A stretch of DNA of 64,000 nucleotides from Brevibacterium rongguiense. Its GTDB lineage: Bacteria > Actinomycetota > Actinomycetes > Actinomycetales > Brevibacteriaceae. The stretch covers positions 1-64,000 of the forward strand of contig NZ_WWEQ01000008.1 in the NCBI RefSeq assembly GCF_009857845.1, read 5' to 3'. Both the position numbers and the translations under genes were made by a program. Shown here piece after piece: positions 1-8,755 of this stretch (position 1 is the stretch's first letter; each line of letters opens with the position of its first letter). Under the pieces are notes generated by a model. That model was not told the DNA's origin and ran no database searches. It saw only the letters and a list, made by a program, of their open reading frames with translations.

Positions 1-801
1 AGCGCTGGCGTCCCCGGCCGCGTGCGCCGCGCGCAGCGCGCCCACCGCGCCACCGGCCGGCGCATCGGCCTCCGGGGCCAACCGGTCCACGAGCCCGGGG
101 GCGAGGCGCAGTCCGGCCGTCACGGCGGCCCCGACGTCGATGCCGGGTTCCGCGGCGATGAAGGGCAGGGGGCCGGGCTCGGGGCACGCGAGCAGGGCCG
201 CGGAGACCTCGGCGAGGTCGAGTCGGCCCGCCGCATCGCTGCAGCCGCCCACGAGCAGCTCGTCGATGAGCGCGGCCAGCGCGGCGGGCAGGCCACCCGG
301 CAGGCCCGCGGCGGACACCCCGGCCTCCGCCCACGACATGCCCGCAGCGGCCCGGAAGGCCAGCTCGCCCACCGCCTGCGCCTCGGCACCGGCTTCCGCG
401 TCCGCGAGCAGCCCGGGGACCAGCCGAACCCGCGCGGCCGAGTCGAGGGCGAACGCGCCCAGCCGGCCCCGCTCCTTGCCGACCGGGGGTTCGGGCGCGG
501 CCTCGAGGGCGGCCGCGCAGCCGGCGACCACCGCGGCTGTCTGAGCGGCGCTGAGCGCCCCGAGGGCCGTGAGCGCGGCCTCGAGCAGGCCGCCCTCGCA
601 GCGGGGCACGACGAGGCCCTCGACCTGCACGCCTTCGGCGCCCACCGCGCGCGCCTCGCGCACGGCCCCGCCCACCCACGCACGAGCCTCGGCGGGCGGA
701 CCCGCGCAGACGAACCAGCGGGTCGACTCCCCCGCGAACACCCGCCAGAGCCCCGGGGCAAGCTCGGCCTCCATATTCCACACATCGACCGCCATGGCCA
801 T
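1..801 (-). CDS. hypothetical protein with pseudokinase-like fold, partial (3' end outside window)
   Basis: An uninterrupted reading frame of 267 codons runs from an ATG at 801 to the left edge of the window, so the C-terminus is missing. The pattern of hydrophobic blocks resembles the C-lobe of a Ser/Thr kinase: a helix like LSAAQTAAVVAGCAAAL, a strand pair around FALDSAARVRLVPG, and an acidic AEAQAVGEL segment where a kinase would have its 'DV-LG' helix. No HRD, DFG or VAIK motif is visible, so a catalytic kinase is unlikely. A second in-frame ATG lies at 795. The gene is divergent from lipB and separated from it by a tandem-repeat spacer. The frame being open and Ala/Gly/Leu-rich with coding-like third positions is seen directly; the pseudokinase idea is inference and could be wrong. 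Confidence 0.5.
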   Translation of the reverse strand, partial: MAMAVDVWNMEAELAPGLWRVFAGESTRWFVCAGPPAEARAWVGGAVREARAVGAEGVQVEGLVVPRCEGGLLEAALTALGALSAAQTAAVVAGCAAALEAAPEPPVGKERGRLGAFALDSAARVRLVPGLLADAEAGAEAQAVGELAFRAAAGMSWAEAGVSAAGLPGGLPAALAALIDELLVGGCSDAAGRLDLAEVSAALLACPEPGPLPFIAAEPGIDVGAAVTAGLRLAPGLVDRLAPEADAPAGGAVGALRAAHAAGDASA

Positions 802-810
802 CCCCCTCGT

Positions 811-937
811 CCGTTCCTGCCCGAGCCCGTTCCCGCCCGAGGCCGTTCCTGCCGGGCCCGTTCCTGCCCGAGCCCGTTCCTGCCCGAGCCCGTTCCTGTG
901 CCGGCCCGTCTCGGAGGGCCCGTTCGTCTCCGTACCC
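811..937. repeat. degenerate 16-bp tandem repeat between divergent genes
   Basis: About eight head-to-tail units of 14-16 bp, each beginning CCGTTC or CCGT; the commonest unit is CCGTTCCTGCCCGAGC. Units three to eight drift in sequence and length. It lies wholly between the pseudokinase-like gene and lipB. There are no unique spacers, so it is not a CRISPR array. Confidence 0.75.
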
Positions 938-1044
938 GTGACTACATGCGGTTTGCAGCAGTTTGGCACCTTCTGCGTCGCGGCGTCGGGGGTTATCCAC
1001 AGCGACACGGCGCACCCGCGGTGGCAGCGGGGTGACCGGGGTTC

Positions 1045-1050
1045 TAGGCT
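1045..1050 (+). promoter_or_regulatory. -10 hexamer for leaderless lipB
   Basis: TAGGCT ends 6 nt before the lipB ATG, which would put the transcription start at or within a base of the start codon. No Shine-Dalgarno sequence is present. Confidence 0.5.
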
Positions 1051-1056
1051 TGCGCC

Positions 1057-1695
1057 ATGACGTTTGCCGTTCGCACGCTGGGGCTCGCCCCGGACTTCGT
1101 CGACTACCGCGCCGCGTGGGACCTCCAACGACAGCTGCACGAGCAGGTGCGCTCCGGCAGCGCCCCGTCGACCCTGCTGCTGTTGGAGCACAGCCCCGTC
1201 TACACGGCCGGCAAGCGCACCGAAGACTTCGAACGGCCAGCGGACGGCACGGAGGTCATCGACATCGACCGCGGCGGGCGCATCACCTGGCACGGACCCG
1301 GGCAGCTCGTCGCCTACTTCATCTACCGCCTGCGCGATCCCAAGGACGTGCGGCTCTTCGTCGACCAGGTCGAGGAGGCCGTCCTCGGGCTGCTGCCCGA
1401 GTACGGAATCGAGGGGCAGCGGGTGGAGGGCCGCTCCGGCGTCTGGCTGCCGGCCGGCGCGGGCCGCCCCGAGCGCAAGATCGCCGCCGTGGGCATCCGC
1501 ATCCACGAGGGCGTCACCATGCACGGGCTGTCGCTGAACTGCTCGAACGACAGCGCGGGCTTCGATGCCATCGTGCCCTGCGGCATCCCGGACGCCGGGG
1601 TCACCACGATGTCCGAGGAGGCCGGCCGCACCATCGCCCCTGCCGACGTCGCCGACGAGCTCGCGAGCGCACTCAACCGCACCATCACCGCCTGA
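1057..1695 (+). CDS. lipB: octanoyltransferase LipB
   Basis: Transfers the octanoyl group from octanoyl-ACP to the lipoyl domains of the 2-oxoacid dehydrogenase complexes and the glycine cleavage H protein, the first step of endogenous lipoate synthesis in the cytoplasm. The 212-residue protein has the family signature [12 protein letters not shown] (residues 72-83), the active-site lysine in RKIAAVGI (Lys141) and the nucleophile in FDAIVPCGI (Cys175). Length is normal. The ATG at 1057 has no ribosome binding site but sits 6 nt after a TAGGCT hexamer, so the transcript is probably leaderless. lipA follows 16 nt downstream, so the two are co-transcribed. The same window carries aceE, a component of a lipoate-dependent complex. 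Confidence 0.97.
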   Translation: MTFAVRTLGLAPDFVDYRAAWDLQRQLHEQVRSGSAPSTLLLLEHSPVYTAGKRTEDFERPADGTEVIDIDRGGRITWHGPGQLVAYFIYRLRDPKDVRLFVDQVEEAVLGLLPEYGIEGQRVEGRSGVWLPAGAGRPERKIAAVGIRIHEGVTMHGLSLNCSNDSAGFDAIVPCGIPDAGVTTMSEEAGRTIAPADVADELASALNRTITA

Positions 1696-1711
1696 GAGCG
1701 AGAGGATCCCC

Positions 1712-2752
1712 ATGACGATCGCCCCCGAGGGCCGCCGCCTGCTGCGCGTCGAGGCGCGCAACTCCGAGACCCCCATCGAGGCCAAGCCCGCCTGGCTCAA
1801 GGCCAAGGCCAACATCGGCCCCGAATACGCCGAGCTCAAGTCGCTCGTGCGGGGGGCCGGCCTGCACACCGTGTGCGAGGAGGCCGGCTGCCCGAACATC
1901 TTCGAGTGCTGGGAGGACCGCGAGGCCACCTTCCTCATCGGCGGCGAGCAGTGCACGCGCCGGTGCGACTTCTGCCAGATCGACACGGGCCGCCCGGCGG
2001 AGTTCGACCGCGACGAGCCGCGCCGCGTGGCCGAGTCGGTGGCGCAGATGGGCCTGCGCTACTCGACGGTGACCGGCGTGGCCCGCGACGACCTGCCCGA
2101 CGGGGGCGCGTGGCTCTATGCGGAGACCGTCCGCCAGATCCACGACCTGCCCCACGCCGATGGCCAGGGCACGGGCGTCGAGCTGCTCATCCCGGACTTC
2201 AACTCCGATGACGAGCAGCTGGCCGAGGTCTTCTCCTCCCGCCCGGAGGTGCTGGCGCACAACGTCGAGACGGTGCCGCGGATCTTCAAGCGGATCCGGC
2301 CGGGCTTCCGCTACGAGCGGTCGCTGTCGGTCATCACGAAGGCCCGCGCGGCCGGCCTCGTCACGAAGTCCAACCTGATCCTGGGCATGGGCGAGACGAA
2401 CGAGGAGGTCATCGCGGCGATGCGCGACCTGCACGCCGCCGGCACGGACCTGCTCACGATCACGCAGTACCTGCGCCCCTCCCCCCGCCACCATCCGATC
2501 GACCGCTGGGTCCGCCCGCAGGACTTCGTCGAGCTGCGCGATGCGGGCGAGGAGATCGGCTTCGCGGGCGTCATGTCCGGGCCCCTCGTCCGCTCGTCCT
2601 ACCGCGCTGGGCGCCTGTGGGCGCAGGCGATGCGCCACCGCGGCACCCCCATCCCCCCGCACCTGGCGCACCTCGACCGCGAGACCCCGGCCAAGCAGGA
2701 GGCGCAGTCCGTCGTGGACGCGTTCGGCGCCGGCGAAGAGGTAAGCTTCTGA
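1712..2752 (+). CDS. lipA: lipoyl synthase LipA
   Basis: Radical SAM enzyme that inserts two sulfur atoms into protein-bound octanoyl groups. The 346-residue product shows both cluster motifs: the auxiliary 4Fe-4S ligands Cys55, Cys60 and Cys66 ([12 protein letters not shown]) and the radical SAM motif CTRRCDFC at residues 81-88. The conserved RSSY that ligates the auxiliary cluster through serine is present near the C-terminus (LVRSSYRAG). The ATG at 1712 is chosen because it follows the lipB stop with GAGAGGAT just upstream and gives the usual family length; the frame is open further upstream inside lipB but without homology there. It forms an operon with lipB and the DUF4191 gene. Confidence 0.97.
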   Translation: MTIAPEGRRLLRVEARNSETPIEAKPAWLKAKANIGPEYAELKSLVRGAGLHTVCEEAGCPNIFECWEDREATFLIGGEQCTRRCDFCQIDTGRPAEFDRDEPRRVAESVAQMGLRYSTVTGVARDDLPDGGAWLYAETVRQIHDLPHADGQGTGVELLIPDFNSDDEQLAEVFSSRPEVLAHNVETVPRIFKRIRPGFRYERSLSVITKARAAGLVTKSNLILGMGETNEEVIAAMRDLHAAGTDLLTITQYLRPSPRHHPIDRWVRPQDFVELRDAGEEIGFAGVMSGPLVRSSYRAGRLWAQAMRHRGTPIPPHLAHLDRETPAKQEAQSVVDAFGAGEEVSF

Positions 2753-2754
2753 GA

Positions 2755-3489
2755 ATGGCTGATACCGACACTCCCAAGCGCGGATTCTTCCGCCGCAGGC
2801 CGAAGGACCCCTCGAAGCCGGGCCGCATCGCCCAGATGGTCCAGGTCTACAAGATGGCCCGCAAGCACTATCCTGCGGTGCCGTGGCTGCTGGCCGCCGC
2901 GATCCTTGGCGGAGCAGCGATCGGCGTCGTCGTGGGACTGCTGCTGCCGCCCATCTGGCTGTGGATCGTCTTCGGCGTCATGGTGGGCCTGCTGGGCGCG
3001 GTCTTCATGCTGGGGCGCTTCGCGGAGAGCGCCGCCTTCGAGGAGATGCGCGGCCAGCCCGGTGCGTTCGGCGCGGTGCTCAATACCGTGCGCCGCAGCT
3101 GGCTGGCCGAGGAGCAGCCGGTCGCGATCGATCCGCGCACGAAGGACCTCGTCTACCGGGCCACGGGCCTGGGCGGTGTCGTGCTGCTCAGCGAGGGCCC
3201 CAAGGGCCGCACCGCGAAGATGCTCGAGAAGGAGCGCAAGCGCCACGAGCGGGTCCTGCCCAACGTGCCGATCACCTGCATCCAGGGCGGCGAGGAGGAC
3301 GGCCAGGTGCCGATGAGCCGCGTCTCGTCCACCGTGCGCAAGATCCCCAAGAAGCTCAACAAGGCCGAGGTCCTCGTCATCCGCAAGCGCCTGGCGGCGC
3401 TCGGCACGATGTCGACGAGGCCGCCGGTGCCCAAGGGCATCGACCCCAACAAGGTGCGCCCCGACCGGCGCGCGATGCGCGGCCGCTGA
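2755..3489 (+). CDS. DUF4191 family membrane protein
   Basis: A 244-residue protein starting 2 nt after the lipA stop, so very probably translated from the same mRNA. After a basic N-terminus (KRGFFRRRPKDPSKPGR) it has two adjacent hydrophobic segments, about residues 43-64 and 67-86, then a soluble, charged C-terminal domain with many Lys/Arg. This arrangement and its position directly after lipA are typical of the actinobacterial DUF4191 family. The function is unknown; a link to lipoylation is suggested only by the conserved neighbourhood. The ATG at 2755 was preferred over longer in-frame readings that overlap lipA, because homology-like sequence begins here. Confidence 0.85.
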   Translation: MADTDTPKRGFFRRRPKDPSKPGRIAQMVQVYKMARKHYPAVPWLLAAAILGGAAIGVVVGLLLPPIWLWIVFGVMVGLLGAVFMLGRFAESAAFEEMRGQPGAFGAVLNTVRRSWLAEEQPVAIDPRTKDLVYRATGLGGVVLLSEGPKGRTAKMLEKERKRHERVLPNVPITCIQGGEEDGQVPMSRVSSTVRKIPKKLNKAEVLVIRKRLAALGTMSTRPPVPKGIDPNKVRPDRRAMRGR

Positions 3490-3510
3490 GCCGCCCGCCG
3501 GCCAGAAACC

Positions 3511-3555
3511 AGCACAGCTGAGCCCGACACAGCCGGGCCCAACACGGCACAGTCG
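3511..3555. repeat. three degenerate 15-bp units
   Basis: Three consecutive 15-bp units at 3511, 3526 and 3541 share an (A/G)(A/G)CAC(A/G)GC core and drift elsewhere. The stretch lies between the DUF4191 stop and the terminator hairpin. Confidence 0.4.
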
Positions 3556-3568
3556 AGACCAGCGCACT

Positions 3569-3597
3569 GCGGCCCCCATCCCACGGGAGGGGGCCGC
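3569..3597. terminator. hairpin terminator between lipBA-DUF4191 and the RDD gene
   Basis: Perfect 9-bp inverted repeat (3569-3577 with 3589-3597, GCGGCCCCC and its complement) around an 11-nt loop, placed just after the operon. No long T-run follows, as is usual in this GC range. A second imperfect hairpin (3617-3628 with 3646-3657) lies between it and the RDD gene. Confidence 0.6.
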
Positions 3598-3763
3598 TGT
3601 GCGCTGCCGCGCCGGGCCCGAGGTGCGCTCCGCGCCCGCGCCGCCGCGCGCCTCGGGAGCGGATCAGGCGCAGCGCGCCTCGGGCCGGGCTCGGCTCGAA
3701 ACCGCCTGGGCAGGGCCGAGCACGCCCAGCCCGCGGGCTCCCGGGCTGCCGGCGCTCCTCCTC

Positions 3764-4207
3764 CTACCGCGTGCGCACGACGGCCGTGTTGGCGGCGAGG
3801 TCGTGGAGTCCTCGGTGATCGCGGTTGAAGATGACGGCGGGGACCACGAGGCACAGGAGCACGGCGCGCACGAGCAGCGGCAGGACGCGCGCCCGCCCGC
3901 CCCGGGAGTCGATCGTGGTGATCCCCATGAGCCGCTGGCCCACCGTGGCGCCCAGACTGGCCTGGAGCAGCCAGTTCTCGAGCGCGAAGATCGCAATGGT
4001 CCACAGTCCGCTGTCGTGGAAGAAGGCGAGGCTGATGAGCCGGCACAGCGTGTAGTCGATGCACAGCGACACGAGCCGGCGCCAGATGGCCGCGGTGGAT
4101 CCGCGCCCCGTCTGCGGCAGGCCCAGCCGCTCCCCGGGCCACGAGCCCTCCGGCAGGGGCGAGCGGGGGCCTTCGAGCCAGGAGCCGATGTCTTCGCGAT
4201 TCACCAC
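3764..4207 (-). CDS. RDD family membrane protein
   Basis: A 147-residue protein with the RDD family pattern: an AIWRRLVSLCIDYTLCR segment (first Arg-Asp pair region), hydrophobic stretches around residues 47-67, 68-85 and 105-122, and the terminal RGLHDLAANTAVV that closes RDD domains. RDD proteins are small polytopic membrane proteins of varied or unknown function. The start is the first of two GTG codons at 4207; TAGCCT ends 6 nt before it, indicating a leaderless transcript. The gene is convergent with the lipBA operon and divergent from glnA. Confidence 0.85.
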   Translation of the reverse strand: MVNREDIGSWLEGPRSPLPEGSWPGERLGLPQTGRGSTAAIWRRLVSLCIDYTLCRLISLAFFHDSGLWTIAIFALENWLLQASLGATVGQRLMGITTIDSRGGRARVLPLLVRAVLLCLVVPAVIFNRDHRGLHDLAANTAVVRTR

Positions 4208-4213
4208 GTCCCC

Positions 4214-4219
4214 AGGCTA
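4214..4219 (-). promoter_or_regulatory. -10 hexamer for leaderless RDD gene
   Basis: On the minus strand TAGCCT ends 6 nt before the GTG start at 4207. Confidence 0.45.
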
Positions 4220-4269
4220 GCGCGCCAGCCTGAGCGGGCGCCGGAGTGCACACGGGGGCCATTGGACGG

Positions 4270-4307
4270 GAAACATGTCCGAAACACGGGCGTGACGCGC
4301 ACTTCAC
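4270..4307 (+). promoter_or_regulatory. GlnR-like operator upstream of glnA
   Basis: Four pentamers are spaced exactly 11 bp apart: GAAAC (4270), GAAAC (4281), GTGAC (4292) and TTCAC (4303). The known actinobacterial GlnR box alternates gTnAC and GaAAC half-sites with 6-nt spacers, that is, the same 11-bp period. A plausible -10 (TACACT, 4318-4323) follows. The spacing is seen in the sequence; binding by GlnR is inferred from family knowledge, and no glnR gene lies in this window. Confidence 0.5.
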
Positions 4308-4401
4308 AGCCCCTGGCTACACTGAGACCGACACTGGGATCGACCGAGCGGGCCGGCGCAAGCGGCCCGGGTCCCAGGCATCGAAGACACCAGGAGTGAG
4401 C

Positions 4402-5826
4402 TTGTTCTCGACACCCTCTGAACTCGTCGCCTATATCAAGGACAACGATGTCGACTTCGTCGACGTCCGGTTCTGCGATCTGCCCGGCGTGGTCCAGCAC
4501 TTCAACCTGCCCGCCGCATCCTACGGCGAGGAGGAGATCAGCGAGGGCCTGCTGTTCGACGGCTCGTCCATCCGCGGGTTCCAGGGCATCCACGAGTCCG
4601 ACATGAAGCTCCTGGCCGACGTGGAGACGGCGTTCATCGACCCGTTCCGCGAGGCGAAGACGCTCGTCGTCACCCACTCGATCGTCGACCCGTTCACCGA
4701 CGAGCCCTACGCCCGCGACCCCCGCCAGGTGGCGGAGAAGGCCGAGGCGTACCTCAAGTCCACCGGGATCGCCGACACCGCGCTGTTCGGCGCGGAGGCT
4801 GAGTTCTACCTGTTCGACAGCGTGCAGTTCCAGAACAGCCCCTCCAACAGCTTCTACAAGATCGACGCCGAAGAGGCCGAGTGGAACAGCGGCCGCGAGG
4901 AGGAGGGCGGCAACCTGGGCTACAAGACCCCCACGAAGGGCGGCTACTTCCCGGTTCCCCCGCAGGACCACTCCGCCGATGTGCGCGACGCGATCTCGCT
5001 CACCCTCGCGGAGATCGGCTTCGAGGTCGAGCGCGCCCACCACGAGGTGGGCAACGCCGGCCAGCAGGAGATCAACTACAAGTTCAACGAGCTCAAGCAC
5101 GCCGCGGACGAGCTGCTGAAGTTCAAGTACGTCGTGAAGAACGTCGCGCTCGACTACGGCAAGTCCGCGACGTTCATGCCCAAGCCCCTCTACGGCGACA
5201 ACGGCTCCGGCATGCACTGCCACCAGTCGCTGTGGAAGGACGGCAAGCCGCTGTTCTTCGACGAGAACGGCTATGCGGGCCTGTCCGACGTGGCGCGCTG
5301 GTACATCGGCGGGCTCATCGAGCACGCCGGCGCCGTGCTCGCGTTCACGAACCCGACGATCAACTCCTACCGCCGTCTGGTCAAGGGCTACGAGGCGCCG
5401 GTCAACCTCGTGTACTCGGCGCGCAACCGCTCGGCGGCCATCCGCATCCCGATCACGGGCTCCTCCCCCAAGGCCAAGCGCCTGGAGTTCCGCGTCCCGG
5501 ACCCGTCGTCGAACCCCTACCTGGCGTTCTCCGCCCAGCTCATGGCGGGCCTCGACGGCATCAAGAACCGCATCGAGCCGCCGGAGCCGGTGGACAAGGA
5601 CCTCTACGAGCTGCCGCCCGAGGAGCTCAAGGACATCAAGCTCGTCCCGCAGTCGCTCGAGGAGGCGCTCGCCGACCTCGAGGCCGATCACGACTTCCTC
5701 ACCGCGGGCGACGTGTTCACCGAGGACATGATCAGCACGTGGGTCGCCTACAAGCGCGAGGAGGAGATCGAGGTCGCGAAGCTGCGCCCGACCCCCACCG
5801 AGTTCGAGCTCTACTACAGCATCTGA
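4402..5826 (+). CDS. glnA: glutamine synthetase, type I (GlnA)
   Basis: Condenses glutamate and ammonia to glutamine with ATP, the main ammonium assimilation step. The 474-residue protein has the type I-beta signatures: [12 protein letters not shown], the ATP-site [25 protein letters not shown], and the adenylylation site [10 protein letters not shown] with Tyr402, the target of GlnE, which is encoded in this window. The start is taken as TTG at 4402: AGGAG (4392-4396) lies 5 nt upstream, and the resulting N-terminus [20 protein letters not shown] aligns with actinobacterial GlnA. The GTG at 4396 overlaps the ribosome binding site and is unlikely. A GlnR-like box precedes it and two strong hairpins follow it. 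Confidence 0.97.
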   Translation: MFSTPSELVAYIKDNDVDFVDVRFCDLPGVVQHFNLPAASYGEEEISEGLLFDGSSIRGFQGIHESDMKLLADVETAFIDPFREAKTLVVTHSIVDPFTDEPYARDPRQVAEKAEAYLKSTGIADTALFGAEAEFYLFDSVQFQNSPSNSFYKIDAEEAEWNSGREEEGGNLGYKTPTKGGYFPVPPQDHSADVRDAISLTLAEIGFEVERAHHEVGNAGQQEINYKFNELKHAADELLKFKYVVKNVALDYGKSATFMPKPLYGDNGSGMHCHQSLWKDGKPLFFDENGYAGLSDVARWYIGGLIEHAGAVLAFTNPTINSYRRLVKGYEAPVNLVYSARNRSAAIRIPITGSSPKAKRLEFRVPDPSSNPYLAFSAQLMAGLDGIKNRIEPPEPVDKDLYELPPEELKDIKLVPQSLEEALADLEADHDFLTAGDVFTEDMISTWVAYKREEEIEVAKLRPTPTEFELYYSI

Positions 5827-5847
5827 GCACAGCAGCTGAGCACGGCC

Positions 5848-5868
5848 AGGGCGGCTAAGCGCCGCCCT
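5848..5868 (+). terminator. first hairpin after glnA
   Basis: Perfect 8-bp stem AGGGCGGC / GCCGCCCT around a 5-nt loop, 22 nt after the glnA stop codon. It is followed directly by a larger hairpin. Confidence 0.5.
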
Positions 5869-5878
5869 GCCCGCCCGT

Positions 5879-5916
5879 CCGCGGCGCCGCATCCCTTCGG
5901 GGGTGCGGCGCCGCGG
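5879..5916 (+). terminator. second, strong hairpin after glnA
   Basis: A 17-bp stem (5879-5895 with 5900-5916) with a single G-T wobble and a TTCG tetraloop. It separates glnA from mtr; the -10 of mtr begins only 19 nt beyond it. Confidence 0.75.
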
Positions 5917-5934
5917 CCGTCCCGGGCGCCCTCG

Positions 5935-5940
5935 TAGGAT
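5935..5940 (+). promoter_or_regulatory. -10 hexamer for leaderless mtr
   Basis: TAGGAT ends 6 nt before the mtr ATG. The same bases could be read as a weak ribosome binding site. Confidence 0.45.
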
Positions 5941-5946
5941 GGGGCC

Positions 5947-7413
5947 ATGGCAGACTTCGACGTCCTCATCATCGGCACCGGCTCCGGCAACTCGATCGTC
6001 AACCACCGCTTCGACGGGCTGCGCGTCGCGATCGCCGAGGAGTGGCACTTCGGGGGCACGTGCCTCAACGTCGGGTGCATCCCCACGAAGATGTTCGTCC
6101 GGGCCGCCGACGTCGCCGAGGACGCGAAGACCGCGCAGGCCGTCGACGTGGAGGCCCGCTACGAGGGCGTCGAGTGGGATCGCCTGCGCGAGCGGATCTT
6201 CGGCCGCATCGATGCGATCGAGGCCGACGGCCGCGACTACCGCACCCACCGGCAGGACAACGTCACGGTATTCGCAGAGCACGTCGCCTTCACGGGCCCG
6301 GGCAGCTTCGCCACCGCCTCGGGCGAGCGGTTCACGGCCGAGCGGGTCGTCATCGCGGCGGGCTCCACGCCGCGGGATCCGCAGATCGCCGGCATCGACG
6401 GCGCACGGATCGACTCCGATGGCTACCCCGTGCACACCTCGGATTCGATCATGCGGCTGCCGAGCCCCCCGCGCTCCCTCATCATCCTGGGCTCCGGCTA
6501 CATCGCCATGGAGTTCGCCCACATCTTCGCCGGGCTCGGCACCGAGGTGACCGTCGTCGTCCGCGGTCCGCGCCTGCTGGGCGATCTCGACGAGGACGTC
6601 TCGGCCGCCTTCACGAAGATCTTCGCCGACTCCCACAGCGTGCGCTTCGGCCTCGAGGCCGAGCGGGTCGAGGTGGGCGGGCCGGGCGGCGTGAGCGTGG
6701 CGCTCTCCCCCACCGGCCGGGTCGCCGACGCCACGGCGCAGTCGCTGCAGGCCGACGCGCTCCTCATCGCCACCGGCCGCGTGCCCAACACCGCGGCCCT
6801 GGACGCGCAGGCGGCCGGGATCGATGTCCGGGAGGACGGGCGGATCGCGGTCGACGCCTACCAGCGGGTGCTCGCCGGGGGCGAGCCGCTGCCCGGCGCC
6901 TTCGCGCTCGGCGACGTGAGCTCGCCGTTCCAGCTCAAGCACGTGGCCAACCACGAGGCGCGGGTCGTCAAGCACAACCTGCTCGCCGATATCGCCGCCG
7001 GCGCCCCGGGCAGCGCGCCCGTGGGCGACCTCGAGGAGGTCAACCACCACGCCGTGCCCGCGGCGGTCTTCACCCGGCCCCAGGTGGCGTCCGTGGGCGA
7101 GACGGAGGCGGCGCTGCGCGAGCGCGGGGCGCGGTGCGTCGCCCACACCCAGCCGTACTCCTCCACCGCCTACGGCTGGGCGCTCAACGACGAGACGAGC
7201 TTCGTCAAGGTGCTGGCCGATCCCGCCACGCGCCTCATCCTGGGCGCGCAGATCGTGGGCCCGGAGGCCTCGATCATCATCCAGCCGCTCATCCAGGCGA
7301 TGGCGTTCGGCCAGCGCGCGGACGACGTGGCCCAGCACCAGTACTGGATCCACCCGGCGCTCACCGAGGTCATCGAGAACGCCCTGCTGGGCCTCGACTT
7401 CGACGCCGACTGA
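5947..7413 (+). CDS. mtr: mycothione reductase
   Basis: FAD- and NADPH-dependent disulfide reductase that returns mycothione to mycothiol, the low-molecular-weight thiol of actinobacteria. The 488-residue protein begins with the FAD-binding DVLIIGTGSGNSIVN, has the redox-active pair in GGTCLNVGCIPTKM (Cys39, Cys44), a NAD(P)H-binding IILGSGYIAMEFAHIF, an FAD-contacting FALGDVSSPFQLKHVANHEA and the C-terminal catalytic HPALTEVIENALL. The unusual GTGSGNS (rather than GGGPGGY) next to the N-terminus is characteristic of Mtr within the family. The ATG at 5947 gives the conserved N-terminus. Confidence 0.95.
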   Translation: MADFDVLIIGTGSGNSIVNHRFDGLRVAIAEEWHFGGTCLNVGCIPTKMFVRAADVAEDAKTAQAVDVEARYEGVEWDRLRERIFGRIDAIEADGRDYRTHRQDNVTVFAEHVAFTGPGSFATASGERFTAERVVIAAGSTPRDPQIAGIDGARIDSDGYPVHTSDSIMRLPSPPRSLIILGSGYIAMEFAHIFAGLGTEVTVVVRGPRLLGDLDEDVSAAFTKIFADSHSVRFGLEAERVEVGGPGGVSVALSPTGRVADATAQSLQADALLIATGRVPNTAALDAQAAGIDVREDGRIAVDAYQRVLAGGEPLPGAFALGDVSSPFQLKHVANHEARVVKHNLLADIAAGAPGSAPVGDLEEVNHHAVPAAVFTRPQVASVGETEAALRERGARCVAHTQPYSSTAYGWALNDETSFVKVLADPATRLILGAQIVGPEASIIIQPLIQAMAFGQRADDVAQHQYWIHPALTEVIENALLGLDFDAD

Positions 7414-7417
7414 GCCG

Positions 7418-7435
7418 AGCCGCGCGGCCGCGGCT
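7418..7435. terminator. short hairpin between mtr and glgM
   Basis: 7-bp stem AGCCGCG / CGCGGCT with a 4-nt loop, 5 nt after the mtr stop. It could serve both convergent genes; the stem is short, so this is tentative. Confidence 0.4.
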
Positions 7436-7477
7436 GAGCCGAGTCCGGAGCGAACCGCGCCGCGGCCGGGCTCGGGC

Positions 7478-8662
7478 TCAGGCGAGCAGGTCCTCGTACA
7501 CCGCCACGGTGTCGCGGCCGATGCGGTCCCAGGAGAACTCCTCGCGGGCCCGCCGGCGGCCGGCCTCGCCCATCGCGGCCGCCCGCTGGGGGTCGGAGAC
7601 CATCTCGGTGAGCGCGGCGGCCAGGTCGCGCACGAAGCCCTCGGGATCGAGTGGCGTGCCGGTGCCGTCCTCGGCCTGCGCGAGCGGCACGATGATCCCC
7701 GTCCGGCCGTCGGCGACGACCTCGGGGATGCCGCCCGTCCCGGTGCCGACGACGGGCGCCCCGCAGGCCATGGCCTCGAGGTTGACGATGCCCAGGGGCT
7801 CGTAGATGCTCGGGCACACGAACGTCGTGGCGTGGGTGAGGATCTGCGTGAGCTCGTTGCGCGGCAGGACGCGGTCGATGAGGACGACGCCGCTGCGCGT
7901 CTCCTGCAGCCCGGCGACCAGGCCCGCGACCTCGTCGGCGATCTCCTGGGTGTCCGGGGCGCCCGCGCACAGGATGAGCTGGACCTCCGGGGGCAGCAGC
8001 GCGGCGGCCCGCAGCAGGTACGGCAGTCCCTTCTGGCGGGTCACGCGCCCCACGAAGACGACCGAGGGGCGGTCGGGGTCGATGCCGTTGGCGTCGAGCG
8101 CGGCGGTGTCCTCGTTCGGCGCCCACTGCGCGGTGTCGATGCCGTTGTAGACCACGCGCACCTTCGCCGGATCGATCGTCGGGTAGGCGCGCAGGATGTC
8201 CCGGCGCATGCCCTCGGACACGGCGATGATGCCCGCGGCAGACTCGTAGGCGGTGCGCTCGGCCCAGGACGAGATCGCGTAGCCGCCGCCCAGCTGCTCG
8301 GCCTTCCACGGGCGCAGCGGCTCCAGCGAGTGGGCGGAGAGCACGTGCGGGATGTCGTACATGAGCGAGGCGAGGTGGCCGGCGGTGTTCGCGTACCAGG
8401 TGTGGGAGTGGACGAGGTCCGCGCCCTCGATGTCGGCGAGCATCGACAGGTCGACGCCCAGCGTGCGGATCGCGGCGTTCTGGCCGGTCAGCGCCTCGAG
8501 CTCGGGGTAGCCGCGCGCATAGGGGATGTCACGCGGGGCGCCGAACGCGCGCACGCGCACGTCGATGAGCTCGGAGAGGACGCGGCTGAGCTCGGCGACG
8601 TGGACGCCGGCCCCCCCGTAGACCTCGGGCGGGAATTCCTTCGTGATGATGTCGGTGCGCAC
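7478..8662 (-). CDS. glgM: ADP-glucose-dependent glycosyltransferase (GlgM/GlgA type)
   Basis: GT4-family transferase using ADP-glucose. In mycobacteria the orthologue next to glgC is alpha-maltose-1-phosphate synthase (GlgM), feeding GlgE-dependent alpha-glucan synthesis; older annotations call it glycogen synthase GlgA. The 394-residue protein starts with TDIITKEFPPEVYGGAGVHV (acceptor and ADP-sugar loop), has VHSHTWYAN, VVYNGID, VFVGRVTRQKGLPYLL and the nucleotide-binding SIYEPLGIVNLEAMACG. The GTG at 8662 matches the family N-terminus; the frame stays open upstream but without homology. It is divergent from glgC, as in mycobacteria. The choice between GlgM and GlgA activity rests on context, not on residues I can point to. 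Confidence 0.9.
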   Translation of the reverse strand: MRTDIITKEFPPEVYGGAGVHVAELSRVLSELIDVRVRAFGAPRDIPYARGYPELEALTGQNAAIRTLGVDLSMLADIEGADLVHSHTWYANTAGHLASLMYDIPHVLSAHSLEPLRPWKAEQLGGGYAISSWAERTAYESAAGIIAVSEGMRRDILRAYPTIDPAKVRVVYNGIDTAQWAPNEDTAALDANGIDPDRPSVVFVGRVTRQKGLPYLLRAAALLPPEVQLILCAGAPDTQEIADEVAGLVAGLQETRSGVVLIDRVLPRNELTQILTHATTFVCPSIYEPLGIVNLEAMACGAPVVGTGTGGIPEVVADGRTGIIVPLAQAEDGTGTPLDPEGFVRDLAAALTEMVSDPQRAAAMGEAGRRRAREEFSWDRIGRDTVAVYEDLLA

Positions 8663-8755
8663 GCCCCCATCCAACCACAGGAGCGCTGGGCACAGGGCGC
8701 CTTCCATGCAATAGGCTGAAGGCCCACAGCCGATCACAGCGTTAGGCGGTCTCCG

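Noticed and set aside
811-937. CRISPR array
   Set aside because: Units follow directly without spacers and drift in sequence; no cas genes are present. The same holds for 31011-31130.
4396-4398. GTG as start codon of glnA
   Set aside because: It overlaps the AGGAG ribosome binding site; TTG at 4402 is correctly spaced and gives the conserved N-terminus.
4201-7353. Minus-strand open frame of about 1050 codons opposite glnA and mtr
   Set aside because: It is antisense to two well-recognised genes; its composition (Arg, Val, Asp, Gly) is the mirror of GC-rich codon usage and it has no recognisable domain.
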